A model generated the notes under the pieces. It had not been told where the DNA came from, made no database searches, and was given only the letters and a program-made list of their open reading frames with translations. A stretch of 64,000 bases of DNA, from positions 3,782,001-3,846,000 of the forward strand of contig NZ_CP068760.1 of NCBI RefSeq assembly GCF_016775705.1, written 5' to 3'. The first letter of the stretch is position 1; every line of letters begins with the position of its first letter. This document shows, in pieces, positions 1 to 10,116 of the stretch. This DNA comes from Chryseobacterium cucumeris (GTDB taxonomy: Bacteria > Bacteroidota > Bacteroidia > Flavobacteriales > Weeksellaceae). The position numbers and the translations under genes are program-made.

Positions 1-236
1 CGCTAATATTGTTCAAACCTTTAAGTCGATTCAAAATATTAGACTTATTCTCAAATTTCAATGTAACCATCACACCTATTAGCCATTATTATTAAAAGAA
101 ATTAAAGAGAATATCACTATCATCTAATATATGATTTTTTAAGACATCAATCAATCATCTGTATTCATTGATATAGAAAAGAAATAAAACGCAGACAATA
201 AAGGCGGTATCTAATCTTAAAAAAAATAAAAATAAA

Positions 237-2528
237 ATGAGAAAACACTACTTATTATGGATGATTTTCTTCCTCTCAGTTTACCAACTGAATGCACAGA
301 CTTACTGTATTCCTACTGCCGGAGCTTCAAGCCAGAACAATTACTTAAAAAATGCTGTTTTTTCTGATCAGGGAGGTTTATATTATACAGCCACCGCATA
401 TCAAGCTTATGCAGATAATTCTTCCAGTCAGATCGTAACTTCCTATCCTGGAGGAACAGTGAACGTTCATCTGGATTTTGCCGGATCAGGAGTAAAATCC
501 TATATCTGGATCGACTGGAATAGTGACGGGGATTTTGATGATTTTTATGAGAATCCACTAGGCCCATCAAGTTATTCGGTTGTTGATGATCAGTTTTTTA
601 TTCCGCCTTCTCAGGCATCGGGAATATATAGAATCAGGGTACAGAGCGGAACTTCATTTCCCAATCCGGTAAATCCGTGCGGACCTAACAATTATGGTAA
701 TTTTGTAGATTTCAGTTTGAAGATAGATACTTCTCCGGCCTGTTTTGTTCCAACAACTCTTACTTCTTCCGGTATTACCAACAATTCTGCTATTATTTCC
801 TGGACTGCCCCAACTACAGCACCAGGAAGCTATGAATATTATTATACTTCTTCCACTACTATTCCGGATGCCTCTACTCCGATATCGGGAACCAGTAATA
901 CAATCTCAGCACCAATCAGCGGACTTTTGCCTTTTACGACTTACTATTTTTATGTGAGATCAGTTTGCGGTACATCTAAAAGTGCATGGTCTTTAAGGGG
1001 GATATTTAAAACCAAGTGCGATGCTAAAACTTCAATGTTTGAAGATTTCGAAAATGCTGCAAACGGGCCTAGTAACGCTGACTGCTGGGACAGAATTATT
1101 TTGGGAACAGGATATCAGACTATTGCTTCCGGTAGTGGTGTGAATAACAGTAAAGCCATGTATCAAAGTGCTAATGGGGCCGCCAATACAACCATCGCCG
1201 TACTTCCAATGTTCAGCAATGTAAATGCAGGGACACATTGGTTGAGATTTAAAGCCAAAGTAAGCGGTACAGCCGGAGTATTAGACATTGGCTATGTTAC
1301 CGGTGATACTGATGCTTCTTCTTTTGTGAATATTCAATCCGTGAATATCAGCAATACAGCTTATGACGGTTATGAATACAGTGTTGTAGTGCCCAATACC
1401 GTTCCTGCCAATGCAAGACTTGCCATAAGACACGGAGGAGTTCCTTTTGTGAATATTTACTGGGATAATGTATACTGGGAACCTAAACCAACGTGTTTCA
1501 CTCCGACAAATATTGTATTATCCAATGCAACCAGTGCAACAGCGAATATTACATGGGCAGCACCATCTCCTGCCCCAACAATGGGATATGATATCTACTA
1601 CAGTACAAACAACATTGCTCCAACCTCATCTACTGCGCCTAGTATAACAGGGGTAACAGCAAATCCTTATACTATCCAGGGATTAAACTCTGCAACAACA
1701 TATTATGTCTGGGTGAGATCAAGATGCAGCACCTCCGATCAGAGTGGATGGAGTAATATTGCTTCTATCCTGACTCTCTGCGCACCTGTGGCTGGTTTAT
1801 CCGAGAATTTTGACTCTTATGCTACAGGGCTGCTAACCAATGCTCCATGCTGGGGAAGAATTGTAACAGGAATCGCTAGCGTAAACATTAATGGAAACGG
1901 AGCTCTCTCCGGAACAAGACATATATTACAACGCAGTATTTCTGCTGGAGATGTATCCATTGCCATATTACCTGTGTTTACCAATATTAATGCCGGAACT
2001 CATTCTTTAAAATTCAATGCTTATTGCAGTGCCAGTACGGGAAAATTAGAAGTCGGATATATGATCAATCCTGTGGACGCTGCCAGTTTCACGCTGATCC
2101 AGCAGCTGGATATCACAAATACATCCTACACTCCAGCTACAGGAAGCAGTGATTACACTGTTACGATTCCCAATACCGTTCCTGCAGGAGCAAGACTGGC
2201 CATACGCAATACGTATGCTCTTTCAGGGAATGCACAATATTACTGGGATAATATTTCATGGGCTCCTAGCCAGACTATGAATGTACATGAGAATACAACC
2301 CAAACAAAAACCGGCATCTATCCTAATCCTTTCACTGATGTAATTACTTTTACTGAAAGCAAAAATCTAAAGTCAGTCAGAATCTACAGTACTTCCGGGC
2401 AATTCATCACTGAGATCAGAAATTTTGAAAATACCATTTCATTAAAGGATCTGGCATCAGGAGTATATGTAGCAAGAATGGAAATGAAAGACGGTACTTC
2501 TCATACCGTAAAAGTTATAAAGAAATAA
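237..2528 (+). CDS. Secreted GEVED/fibronectin III protein with T9SS type A sorting tail
   Basis: A 763-residue cell-surface or secreted protein. The first ~20 residues are a Sec signal peptide ending near LNAQ. Residues ~45-165 resemble a GEVED domain (YIWIDWNSDGDFDD is typical). Two FnIII-like units follow (~167-260 and ~420-515), each starting with a Cys-containing CF.PT motif and each followed by a ~150-residue jelly-roll/MAM-like domain, so the middle is an internal duplication. The last ~75 residues (IYPNPFTD ... LASGVYVARM ... VKVIKK) are a T9SS type A C-terminal sorting signal, which is removed at the outer membrane in known systems. It is probably an adhesin or an exoenzyme-associated module, since no catalytic domain is visible. 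A terminator-like hairpin follows the stop. Confidence 0.85.
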   Translation: MRKHYLLWMIFFLSVYQLNAQTYCIPTAGASSQNNYLKNAVFSDQGGLYYTATAYQAYADNSSSQIVTSYPGGTVNVHLDFAGSGVKSYIWIDWNSDGDFDDFYENPLGPSSYSVVDDQFFIPPSQASGIYRIRVQSGTSFPNPVNPCGPNNYGNFVDFSLKIDTSPACFVPTTLTSSGITNNSAIISWTAPTTAPGSYEYYYTSSTTIPDASTPISGTSNTISAPISGLLPFTTYYFYVRSVCGTSKSAWSLRGIFKTKCDAKTSMFEDFENAANGPSNADCWDRIILGTGYQTIASGSGVNNSKAMYQSANGAANTTIAVLPMFSNVNAGTHWLRFKAKVSGTAGVLDIGYVTGDTDASSFVNIQSVNISNTAYDGYEYSVVVPNTVPANARLAIRHGGVPFVNIYWDNVYWEPKPTCFTPTNIVLSNATSATANITWAAPSPAPTMGYDIYYSTNNIAPTSSTAPSITGVTANPYTIQGLNSATTYYVWVRSRCSTSDQSGWSNIASILTLCAPVAGLSENFDSYATGLLTNAPCWGRIVTGIASVNINGNGALSGTRHILQRSISAGDVSIAILPVFTNINAGTHSLKFNAYCSASTGKLEVGYMINPVDAASFTLIQQLDITNTSYTPATGSSDYTVTIPNTVPAGARLAIRNTYALSGNAQYYWDNISWAPSQTMNVHENTTQTKTGIYPNPFTDVITFTESKNLKSVRIYSTSGQFITEIRNFENTISLKDLASGVYVARMEMKDGTSHTVKVIKK

Positions 2529-2538
2529 ATGTTGTCTC

Positions 2539-2588
2539 TGCCATTAAAAGCGGCTGAAATTGATCTGTCGCTTTTATGGCAGTTTTTT
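2539..2588 (+). terminator. Rho-independent terminator after the first T9SS protein gene
   Basis: A GC-containing stem (tgccattaaaagcg with cgcttttatggca, one bulge) is followed by a run of seven T. It lies just after the stop at 2528 and before the next start at 2607. Confidence 0.7.
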
Positions 2589-2606
2589 TCCCCATAAACT
2601 TATTCA

Positions 2607-5600
2607 ATGAAAGACTTTTACTTTGTTTATACTCCGGATTTTACTATAATAAAGCAATGGTTCATACTGATCAGAAGGCTGTTGCTTACGGTATCTCTTT
2701 TTCTGTCTGCCACCAATACTCTTTTTTCCCAAAGAGATACTGAACATTGGTTTGCTCCTATGATGTCCAGACTTAATGATTCCAATAAGCAGGCTTTATT
2801 TTTATCTACAGATTCCATGACTCCTTTTCCTGTTACAATCTATAACAATAATACCGTCATCGGAACTGTAACTATCAGTAAAGGTAATCCTCAATCTTTT
2901 GACATTCCTGTGGATCATATGATTACAGGATTACAATCGGAGGCTTTTAAAGTAACCGGACGAGGTCTTTATCTCAAAGGAGACAAACCTTTTTTCTGTA
3001 CTTTCAGGTTTTCCACAAAAAATCATGGAGAAATCCTTACGTCCAAAGGAAAAGCTGGTATTGGAAACAAATTTTATGTTGCTTATGGGCCTATTGCTAC
3101 AGCTTCTTCCAATAACAATTTCACCTGTGGAGTACTTGCTACTGAAGACAATACAATGGTAACAGTATCTAATTATGGAGCTTCCGTTCAATTCTCCAAT
3201 GGGACTACTGGTACCAACACGCCTTCAATGACTTTTACCTTACAAAAAGGGCAGTCGTATATTATAGAAGGTACAGGAAACCAGGCAGGAAACCAAAGCG
3301 GTTTTATTGGAGCTAAAATTGAGTCTAATAAACCCATAAGTGTCACAAACGGAAACTTCAATGGCCAGATTACTAATTCTAACAATGGCGGTGATATTTT
3401 AATGGATCAATCAATTCCTGTTGAACGCTTGGGAGATGAGTTTGTTCTCGTTAAAGGAATGGCTCCGATTGCTTCTAATGTAGAAGGTGCTATCGTAACG
3501 GCAACAGAAAATAATACACAGGTCTATCTTAATGATGATGTAAACCCTATAGCCACCCTTAATGAGGGGCAATTCTACCACATCAACTCTTCTTCTTACA
3601 GTAATCAGAACAGCAGCGGACATTACAATATGCGGATCCGGACAACTAAAAGAGTTTATGTTTACCAGCTTATGGCCGGAACTTCAACTTCATTTGTTGA
3701 GATTACTATTGGAGCCAATTATATACCTCCTCTCAGCTGTTTTCTTCCTAAGAAAATTGATGAAATAGGGATGATCAATATATTACCTTACTACACAACT
3801 ATTACGCCTTCCGTTAAGCTTAATATTATAACCGGGTCCGGGGCAACGGTAACAGTTAACGGAACACCATTAACCTCTACACAGGGTCCGTTTCCAGTCA
3901 CCGGAAATGCAAATTGGGTATCTTATTCTGTCTCTAATGTTACCGGTAATATTACCGTTCAGTCTACCCAAGCAGTTACAGCAGGAATTGCTGCCGGAGA
4001 AGGAAATGTAGGCTACGGTGGTTATTTCGCCGGATTCTCTTCCATACCTGTCATTGCCAGGAAAAACGGAACCTGTATTCCCGGTATGACCCTGGAGGTA
4101 GATGACAGTTATTCTTCCTATCAGTGGAATTTTAATGGAGCAGCTATTCCGGGAGCAAACAGCAATACTTACACGCCTACCCAACCGGGAAATTATACAG
4201 TGACTGTATCAGTGGGAGGAAGCTGCCCGCCTGCAACAACTCCTGTTTATAAAGCATTTTCCTGTCTGATACAGACAACAAAAGCGCTGACAGTATGCTC
4301 GACAGGTACCCCTTTGGCTATAACCCCGGCTTTTACCAATTCTTCCCAAACTCCGGTTCCGGGTACTGTACAGATCATTACTCCGCCAGCCAATGGTACA
4401 CTCAATGTAAACCCTACAACAGGATTGCTTACATATACAGCCAATACAGGGGCTGTAGTCGATACATTCACTTATAAATTCTGTGGTAATGTTCCCGAAT
4501 TTACAGATTGTGAAGAAGTAAAGGTAAAAATTACCGTACAATCAGTGAATGTTGTCAATACTACAATCAAGGCCTGCAATAATAACGGAACAGGAATTTT
4601 TGATCTTACTTCCGCCAATGTGGGAGGTCCGTCGGGAAGTATAAAAAAGTATTACCCAACCTTAGCAGATCTGACGGCCGGAACCAATGAAATTATACAG
4701 GCTAATGTTTATGTATCTGCTATTCCTAAAGATATTTATGTAAAAGTTTCAACTCCTGAAGGATGTTCTGCCCAGGCAAAGATCAGTCTCCTGTTTAGTC
4801 CTTCCCCGCAGGTTCGGAATATATCTTTAACGTCATGTTATATTGCTTCCGCTCCGAATAAAGGAAGCTTTGATCTCACCCAGGCATCTGTTACCAGCGA
4901 AACAGGTATTACAAAAGAATATTATAAAACACTACAGGATGCTGGAGCAGGTATCAATGCTATCCTGAATCCCAGTGTTTACATTTCCTCCGGCGGAACG
5001 GTATACATTAAAGTAATTAATGCTACAGGTTGTTATACTATTGCAACAGTAACTCTTACCGTTACCCTGCCTCATCCTTCTCCTCTGCTTAAAGATCAGT
5101 TTATCTGTTTTAATTCTACAACTACACTGGATGCAGGAACGGGATATCAGTCATATGAATGGAGCACAGGCGCTACTACCTCATCAATCTCCAATGCAGG
5201 AGTGGGAAATTACTGGGTGATCCTGGAACATGATCATTGCTTTACCAAACAGAATATTACGATAAAGGCCGCTCCCAAACCTGTTATCAAAAATATTGAT
5301 ATTGAAAACAATAAAGCTACTCTTACCGTAACCGGCGGACAGCCTCCTTATCTATACTCTCTTGATGGTGTCAGCTGGCAAAGCTCTAATATTTTCATTA
5401 ACCTCCCGAACGGACAGAACAAATTTTATGTAAAAGATTCTTATAACTGTGACCCTTTAAAAGTAGAATTAACAGTTATTAATCTGATCAGCGCTATTAC
5501 GCCTAATGGTGATAATATTAATGATACAATTTCGTATGCAGATTTTGCTTATAAAAAAGACCTGTCTTTTATGGTGTACGACAGATACGGAAACAATGTT

Positions 5601-5762
5601 TTTACCGGGACACGCTTTAACAATTACACATGGGACGGTATGTTCAGTAATAAAAAACTGTTTACCGGAACTTACTGGTACGTCATCACCTGGAAAGAAC
5701 CAGCTCTGCAGGATACCAGCATTAAATACACCGGATGGATCTTGTTGAAAAATAAAGATTAA
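2607..5762 (+). CDS. Large surface protein, IgGFc-binding-like N-terminus, T9SS type B tail (paralogue 1)
   Basis: A 1051-residue protein. The N-terminus has an unusually long n-region before a hydrophobic stretch and cleavage site near LFSQ (~42), so the true start could be internal. Residues ~45-490 ([35 protein letters not shown]) match the IgGFc-binding-type N-terminal region found in Bacteroidota adhesins. Ig-like and cadherin-like repeats follow. The last ~90 residues ([12 protein letters not shown] ... YDRYGN ... GTYWYVITW ... GWILLKN) are the gliding-motility-associated C-terminal domain, that is a T9SS type B sorting signal. It is closely related to the next gene along its whole length, which indicates tandem duplication. 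The role is inferred to be adhesion or gliding. No catalytic motif is seen. Confidence 0.82.
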   Translation: MKDFYFVYTPDFTIIKQWFILIRRLLLTVSLFLSATNTLFSQRDTEHWFAPMMSRLNDSNKQALFLSTDSMTPFPVTIYNNNTVIGTVTISKGNPQSFDIPVDHMITGLQSEAFKVTGRGLYLKGDKPFFCTFRFSTKNHGEILTSKGKAGIGNKFYVAYGPIATASSNNNFTCGVLATEDNTMVTVSNYGASVQFSNGTTGTNTPSMTFTLQKGQSYIIEGTGNQAGNQSGFIGAKIESNKPISVTNGNFNGQITNSNNGGDILMDQSIPVERLGDEFVLVKGMAPIASNVEGAIVTATENNTQVYLNDDVNPIATLNEGQFYHINSSSYSNQNSSGHYNMRIRTTKRVYVYQLMAGTSTSFVEITIGANYIPPLSCFLPKKIDEIGMINILPYYTTITPSVKLNIITGSGATVTVNGTPLTSTQGPFPVTGNANWVSYSVSNVTGNITVQSTQAVTAGIAAGEGNVGYGGYFAGFSSIPVIARKNGTCIPGMTLEVDDSYSSYQWNFNGAAIPGANSNTYTPTQPGNYTVTVSVGGSCPPATTPVYKAFSCLIQTTKALTVCSTGTPLAITPAFTNSSQTPVPGTVQIITPPANGTLNVNPTTGLLTYTANTGAVVDTFTYKFCGNVPEFTDCEEVKVKITVQSVNVVNTTIKACNNNGTGIFDLTSANVGGPSGSIKKYYPTLADLTAGTNEIIQANVYVSAIPKDIYVKVSTPEGCSAQAKISLLFSPSPQVRNISLTSCYIASAPNKGSFDLTQASVTSETGITKEYYKTLQDAGAGINAILNPSVYISSGGTVYIKVINATGCYTIATVTLTVTLPHPSPLLKDQFICFNSTTTLDAGTGYQSYEWSTGATTSSISNAGVGNYWVILEHDHCFTKQNITIKAAPKPVIKNIDIENNKATLTVTGGQPPYLYSLDGVSWQSSNIFINLPNGQNKFYVKDSYNCDPLKVELTVINLISAITPNGDNINDTISYADFAYKKDLSFMVYDRYGNNVFTGTRFNNYTWDGMFSNKKLFTGTYWYVITWKEPALQDTSIKYTGWILLKNKD

Positions 5763-5818
5763 TTCATAGGCTTACAGCCACCGTCAAGTTCAATTTAATT
5801 TAATCTTCCCTACAATTT

Positions 5819-8800
5819 ATGAAAAGGATCATATTTATTTTTATACTGCTATTCTTATCTTCAATTGCTTATGCACAGCGGGATACAGACCACTGGTTTG
5901 CTCCCATGGTTGTAAGTTCTTCCAACGGGTCGCCGAAACAGACACTTTATCTTTCCACAGATAATATAACTCCTTTTCCCGTTACCATTTACAATAATAA
6001 CACCGTTATTGGAACGGTTACTATCAGCAAAGGAAATCCACAGACCTTTGATATACCCTGGAATCTGATGACAGGCCAGAATACAACGGATGCCATGAGT
6101 GTAAAAACAAGAGGCCTCTATCTTCACGGTGATTTACCTTTCTTTGCTACTTACAGATTTTCGGAAATCAATCACGGGGAAATCTTAACATCAAAGGGAA
6201 AAGCTGGAATCGGAACGAAGTTTTATGCAGTGTATTCACCATTGATGAACAATCAGATCAGTCAGAACTTCACTTGTGGTATTCTGGCAACAGAGGACAA
6301 TACCCAGGTTAAAGTTTCCGGATATGCCATGACTACCTGGTTTTATAATAATTTCAACGGGCTTACCCATCCCAGTATTACAATTACTCTGAATAAAGGA
6401 CAGTCTTATATTTTTGCAGGCTATGCCAATAAACCCGGAAATAAAGATGGTTTTATCGGAGCTAAAATAGAATCTACGAAACCGATATCAGTAACCAACG
6501 GAAATTACCACGGTCAGTTTGGGCTGGCTCCTCCTTATAACGGTGAAGACATTGTGATGGATCAGTCTGTTCCTGTAGAACGCCTTGGTCAGGAGTTTGT
6601 TCTTATTAAAGGAATGGGTAACCTTCTTCCTGAAATCGAGGGCGCCATCATTGTTGCTACTGAAAATAATACGGAAATCAGACTGAACAACAACCCTACT
6701 CCGGTTGCCACTCTGAACGAAGGACAATATTACCGTGTCAGTGCAATGAATTATATCGTTAACGGGCCATCCCATCTCAATATGTATATCAAAGCATCAA
6801 AAAATGTGTATGTTTATCAGCTCCTTTCAGGCATTGCAGATAATGATGCCACAGAAGGTTTTAATTACATTCCTCCTTTGAACTGTTTTCTTCCCACTGT
6901 TATTGATGAAATTGGAAAAATTGGAGAAATGCCCTACTATACGACATTCAACACGCCACTTTCTGTAAAGCTCAATATCCTGACGCAGGCAGGCGCCGGA
7001 GTGGCAGTAAACGGGGTAACACCTGCAGCGGCACAGGGACCTTTTCCGGTAACCGGAACTTCAGACTGGGTTTCTTACTCTATTCCCAATATATCCGGAA
7101 ATGTTACGGTAACTTCCACCAAAGCTGTTACGGCCGGTATTATTGGAGGCAGCGGAAATCTGGGGTATGGAGGATATTTTGCAGGATTCAATTCTATTCC
7201 GGTGATTAGCAAGTCTTCGGGAGAATGTGTTCCGGGAATTGTGTTAGAAGTAGAAAGCGGCTTTGATCATTATCAGTGGAACCTCAACGGAACTCCTATT
7301 CCGGGAGCCAACGGTAATACCTACACTCCTACACAAGCAGGAAACTATACCGTATCGATTACGAAAAGCACCTGTACGCCTCTTACAACCTATCCTTACA
7401 AAGTATTTACCTGCCTTGTTCATACAGTAAAACTGATGAATGTCTGTAGTGCCGGTACTCCTGCTACCATCACTCCTACCTTCTCAAATTCTACACAGAT
7501 TCCGGTACCGGGTACTGTACAGATCATAACGCCTCCTGCAAACGGAACTTTAACTGTAAATCCTGCAACGGGAGTCCTTACTTACACGGCCAATACAGGT
7601 ACTACCACTGATACTTTTACTTATAAGTTCTGTGGAAATGATCCCGATTTTACAGATTGTGAACAGGTAAAAGTAAATGTAACCGTTCAGCCCCTGATTT
7701 TAACAGATACTACGGTAAAGAGCTGCGAGAGTAACGGAACAGGTATTTTCGATCTCACGACTGCTGCTGTGGGAGGACCGGCTAATGCTGTCAGGAAATA
7801 TTATCCTACAATGGCCGATTTAAATGCCGGTACCAATGAAATTATTCCAGCCAATGCTTATTCATCAGCTGTCCCTGCTACGGTTTTTGTAAAAGTGACA
7901 ACGGTAGAAGGCTGTACAGCTAATGCAAAAATCACACTTCAGTTTTATCCCAAACCAAATGTGCAGAATGCTGCACTCTCAGGTTGTTTTATTCCGGCCA
8001 GTCCTAGTACAGGAATATTTAACCTGGCAACAGCACTTGTCACTACGACCAATCCTGTGACCAAAAAGTATTATCCAACATTGAATGATGCAATCAACGG
8101 AACCAATGAAATAACAACTCCGAATGCTTATACTTCTCCCAATACCATAGTATTTGTAAAAGTAATCAATGCTAACGGCTGTTTTGATTTTGCTCAGGTC
8201 ACTTTAACAGTAACACCACCTAAACCTTCACCGCTTTTGACAGACCAGTACATATGCCCGGATGCCCGGGTTACATTAGATGCCGGACCAGGTTATACCT
8301 CTTACTTATGGAGCACAGGAGCAATCACTCCTTCTATTATTGCTTCAACAGGTAATTATTGGGTGATCCTGACTTCCAACGGATGTGAAACAAAGCAATT
8401 TGTAAAGGTGATGTCTGTTCCGGTTCCAAAAATCAAGAAGGTGGAAACTACAGGAAATACAGTTACACTTACTGTAGAAGGCGGTACACCTCCTTACCAA
8501 TATTCAAGGGATGGAATGATATGGCAGGATTCTAATGTTTTTACAGGCCTTCCAAGAGGTAAAAATATTTTTTTTATGAAAGACTCCAGCAACTGCCACC
8601 CTGTAGAAGTACAGATTCTGGTTCCAAATCTTATCAATGCCATTACTCCCAACAGTGATGGTATCAATGACACACTGGATTATACGGAGCTTGCATTTCT
8701 GAGAGATTTAAAGTTTGGTATATTCAACCGGTACGGACAGCTTATCCATTCTTCGGATAAAAACAATAATTTCAAATGGGATGGCACTATCGGAGGTACT

Positions 8801-8905
8801 CCGGTAAACAGCGGCACCTATTGGTATGAAATAAAGTGGACGGATCCGGATACCCAGAAAATGGTTTCCTACACCGGATGGATTCTGGTAAAAAACAGGA
8901 ATTAG
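5819..8905 (+). CDS. Large surface protein, IgGFc-binding-like N-terminus, T9SS type B tail (paralogue 2)
   Basis: A 1028-residue protein with a clean signal peptide (MKRIIFIFILLFLSSIAYAQ). The layout is the same as the preceding gene: RDTDHWFAPMV start of the mature region, IgGFc-binding-like domain to ~480, Ig-like domain with Y.WNLNGTPIPGA, tandem YYPT-containing repeats, and a type B sorting domain (ITPNSDGINDTL ... FNRYGQL ... GWILVKN). Long blocks are identical to paralogue 1 (for example [20 protein letters not shown]), so the pair arose by tandem duplication and could recombine. The gap from the previous stop is 56 bp with no clear terminator, so co-transcription is possible. It is probably a surface adhesin. 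The ligand is unknown. Confidence 0.85.
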   Translation: MKRIIFIFILLFLSSIAYAQRDTDHWFAPMVVSSSNGSPKQTLYLSTDNITPFPVTIYNNNTVIGTVTISKGNPQTFDIPWNLMTGQNTTDAMSVKTRGLYLHGDLPFFATYRFSEINHGEILTSKGKAGIGTKFYAVYSPLMNNQISQNFTCGILATEDNTQVKVSGYAMTTWFYNNFNGLTHPSITITLNKGQSYIFAGYANKPGNKDGFIGAKIESTKPISVTNGNYHGQFGLAPPYNGEDIVMDQSVPVERLGQEFVLIKGMGNLLPEIEGAIIVATENNTEIRLNNNPTPVATLNEGQYYRVSAMNYIVNGPSHLNMYIKASKNVYVYQLLSGIADNDATEGFNYIPPLNCFLPTVIDEIGKIGEMPYYTTFNTPLSVKLNILTQAGAGVAVNGVTPAAAQGPFPVTGTSDWVSYSIPNISGNVTVTSTKAVTAGIIGGSGNLGYGGYFAGFNSIPVISKSSGECVPGIVLEVESGFDHYQWNLNGTPIPGANGNTYTPTQAGNYTVSITKSTCTPLTTYPYKVFTCLVHTVKLMNVCSAGTPATITPTFSNSTQIPVPGTVQIITPPANGTLTVNPATGVLTYTANTGTTTDTFTYKFCGNDPDFTDCEQVKVNVTVQPLILTDTTVKSCESNGTGIFDLTTAAVGGPANAVRKYYPTMADLNAGTNEIIPANAYSSAVPATVFVKVTTVEGCTANAKITLQFYPKPNVQNAALSGCFIPASPSTGIFNLATALVTTTNPVTKKYYPTLNDAINGTNEITTPNAYTSPNTIVFVKVINANGCFDFAQVTLTVTPPKPSPLLTDQYICPDARVTLDAGPGYTSYLWSTGAITPSIIASTGNYWVILTSNGCETKQFVKVMSVPVPKIKKVETTGNTVTLTVEGGTPPYQYSRDGMIWQDSNVFTGLPRGKNIFFMKDSSNCHPVEVQILVPNLINAITPNSDGINDTLDYTELAFLRDLKFGIFNRYGQLIHSSDKNNNFKWDGTIGGTPVNSGTYWYEIKWTDPDTQKMVSYTGWILVKNRN

Positions 8906-8952
8906 ATCAAATACAATTATCCAATCAGGATTGTAATACTTTTTGTTTAAAG

Positions 8953-8980
8953 AAACTGTCTCATTTTTTTGAGACAGTTT
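8953..8980. terminator. Bidirectional terminator between converging genes
   Basis: An 11-bp perfect stem (aaactgtctca / tgagacagttt) with a T6 loop and T- and A-rich flanks. It separates the + strand surface protein gene from the - strand nuclease gene. Confidence 0.85.
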
Positions 8981-9008
8981 TTGTTTTTTCTTCTATCCTT
9001 TAGAATAT

Positions 9009-9533
9009 TTATGCAACTCCTTTTATTTTTGCTCCGTTCTTAGCCGCTTCGATTTTCTTAGTATTCCTAAGCTCACGTTTCATTTTACGGTAGTCCCACG
9101 GAGCAACCGCATTAATATCCTGCCAAAGTCCTATTTTTTTCTGCTGTGCAGCTTCCTGCAGTTTTCCCAAAGTGGTATCTTTGGAATAGGAAAAATACCA
9201 CCATCCCAATCCTGCTTTGATAAGCTCTCTGGAAAGGTATTTCCCATCGTCATAATACACTTTCGCAATGGATCTTCCATAACGGTCTGTAGTGGTTTCA
9301 ACAAAGCTTACTGTTTTCCCGAATACCTGAGCAGAAGTAAACTGTTTTGCATTTTTACCGAACGCCTGCCCACTTTCCGGACAATCGACTTCAGCCAACC
9401 TCAGTTTTTTTTGCTGGTTGCCTTTTAACAGTAAAGTAATGGTATCTCCGTCTGAAATTTTAATCACTTTTCCGGTAGTCTGTGAGAATAGAAATACAGG
9501 GAAAAGTAGGTACAGCAGCATTAATCGTTTCAT
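9009..9533 (-). CDS. Secreted staphylococcal-nuclease-like (thermonuclease) protein
   Basis: A 174-residue protein with a signal peptide ending near LFSQ (~18). The SNase fold motifs are all present: DGDT at 28-31, RLAEVDCPE at 45-53 with the Arg and Glu used in catalysis, and DRYGR at 83-87 with the second catalytic Arg, followed by GLGWW and GLW. Family members cleave DNA and RNA with Ca2+, so this is probably a periplasmic or extracellular nuclease. The C-terminal ~25 residues are Lys/Ala rich. A TAnnTTTG box ends only 4 bp upstream of the ATG, so the mRNA may be leaderless. The next in-frame ATG is codon 5. Confidence 0.9.
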   Translation of the reverse strand: MKRLMLLYLLFPVFLFSQTTGKVIKISDGDTITLLLKGNQQKKLRLAEVDCPESGQAFGKNAKQFTSAQVFGKTVSFVETTTDRYGRSIAKVYYDDGKYLSRELIKAGLGWWYFSYSKDTTLGKLQEAAQQKKIGLWQDINAVAPWDYRKMKRELRNTKKIEAAKNGAKIKGVA

Positions 9534-9537
9534 AAGG

Positions 9538-9545
9538 CAAATATA
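9538..9545 (-). promoter_or_regulatory. -7 box (TATATTTG) of the nuclease gene
   Basis: On the minus strand this reads TATATTTG, a perfect match to the Bacteroidota -7 consensus TAnnTTTG. It lies 4 bp before the start codon. No convincing TTG -33 element is visible at 17-23 bp. Confidence 0.5.
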
Positions 9546-9568
9546 GGGATTAGTGGAGCTTTTTAATT

Positions 9569-9597
9569 AAAAAACCTCGCGTTTTGCGAGGTTTTTT
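9569..9597. terminator. Terminator downstream of the RHS operon
   Basis: A 12-bp perfect stem (aaaaaacctcgc / gcgaggtttttt) with loop gtttt. On the minus strand it follows the 133-residue membrane protein gene and ends in a T-run. It could work in both directions. Confidence 0.85.
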
Positions 9598-9630
9598 ACT
9601 ATTGAATTGAGTTATTTGATTTTTTTGCCT

Positions 9631-9648
9631 CAAAGTCGGGAGACTTTG
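9631..9648. repeat. Short inverted repeat
   Basis: caaagtc-ggga-gactttg forms a 7-bp hairpin without a T-run. The following GCGGAGCGGG context resembles small interspersed palindromes seen in flavobacterial intergenic DNA. Copy number cannot be judged from this window. Confidence 0.4.
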
Positions 9649-9683
9649 CGGAGCGGGAAATTTTAAGTAATCTTAATTTTTAA

Positions 9684-9704
9684 ATGTTATATGTTATATG
9701 TTAT
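9684..9704. repeat. Three tandem copies of ATGTTAT
   Basis: Three exact 7-bp units lie just 3' of the 133-residue protein's stop codon. This microsatellite may vary in length between strains. Confidence 0.7.
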
Positions 9705-9707
9705 AAT

Positions 9708-10109
9708 TTATTTTAATTGCCATACAGAACTATACATTTTTTTTTGCTTGAAAAACTGTTCCTTATTAATCTCTTGTATCTTGTATCTCTTTACGTGATA
9801 ATAATAAACGCCTTTATATGCTGAATATTGATTTTTATAATTATTGTTTATAAATTTATTTCCTTCTAAAGTTGATGTAGCAATAATTTCACCTGACTTT
9901 ATATATACATTTAAAACACTCGGGATTGTTAAACTATAACCATGTTCCTCTTTATGCATTAAATTATATTCTCCATTAATTTCTAATACATAATATTTAT
10001 CCATAATATGAACTTCATTTTTGCTTATAAAGAAGTCTGAAAGAAAAACTTTTACGAAAAAAACTCCTACTAATAATATTGATATAACTATAAATATTTT
10101 AAATTTCAT
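9708..10109 (-). CDS. Small membrane-anchored protein, candidate immunity protein of the RHS tip
   Basis: A 133-residue protein. Residues ~3-26 form one hydrophobic segment (FIVISILLVGVFFVKVFL) that is either an uncleaved anchor or a signal. The rest is soluble, rich in Lys, Tyr and Asn, with no family I can name firmly. The pattern loosely recalls DUF3997-type small proteins. The gene is markedly more AT-rich than its neighbours and starts 7 bp after the RHS stop, so it is the last gene of that operon and is followed by a terminator. This is the position typical of an immunity gene for the polymorphic C-terminus of an RHS toxin. The function is inferred from position only. Confidence 0.7.
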   Translation of the reverse strand: MKFKIFIVISILLVGVFFVKVFLSDFFISKNEVHIMDKYYVLEINGEYNLMHKEEHGYSLTIPSVLNVYIKSGEIIATSTLEGNKFINNNYKNQYSAYKGVYYYHVKRYKIQEINKEQFFKQKKMYSSVWQLK

Positions 10110-10116
10110 TTTACAA

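Noticed and set aside
160..176. Shared 16-mer attcattgatatagaa near 165 and 41091, both beside T9SS protein genes
   Set aside because: It is AT-rich and short, within what chance allows in 64 kb, and the positions relative to the genes differ.
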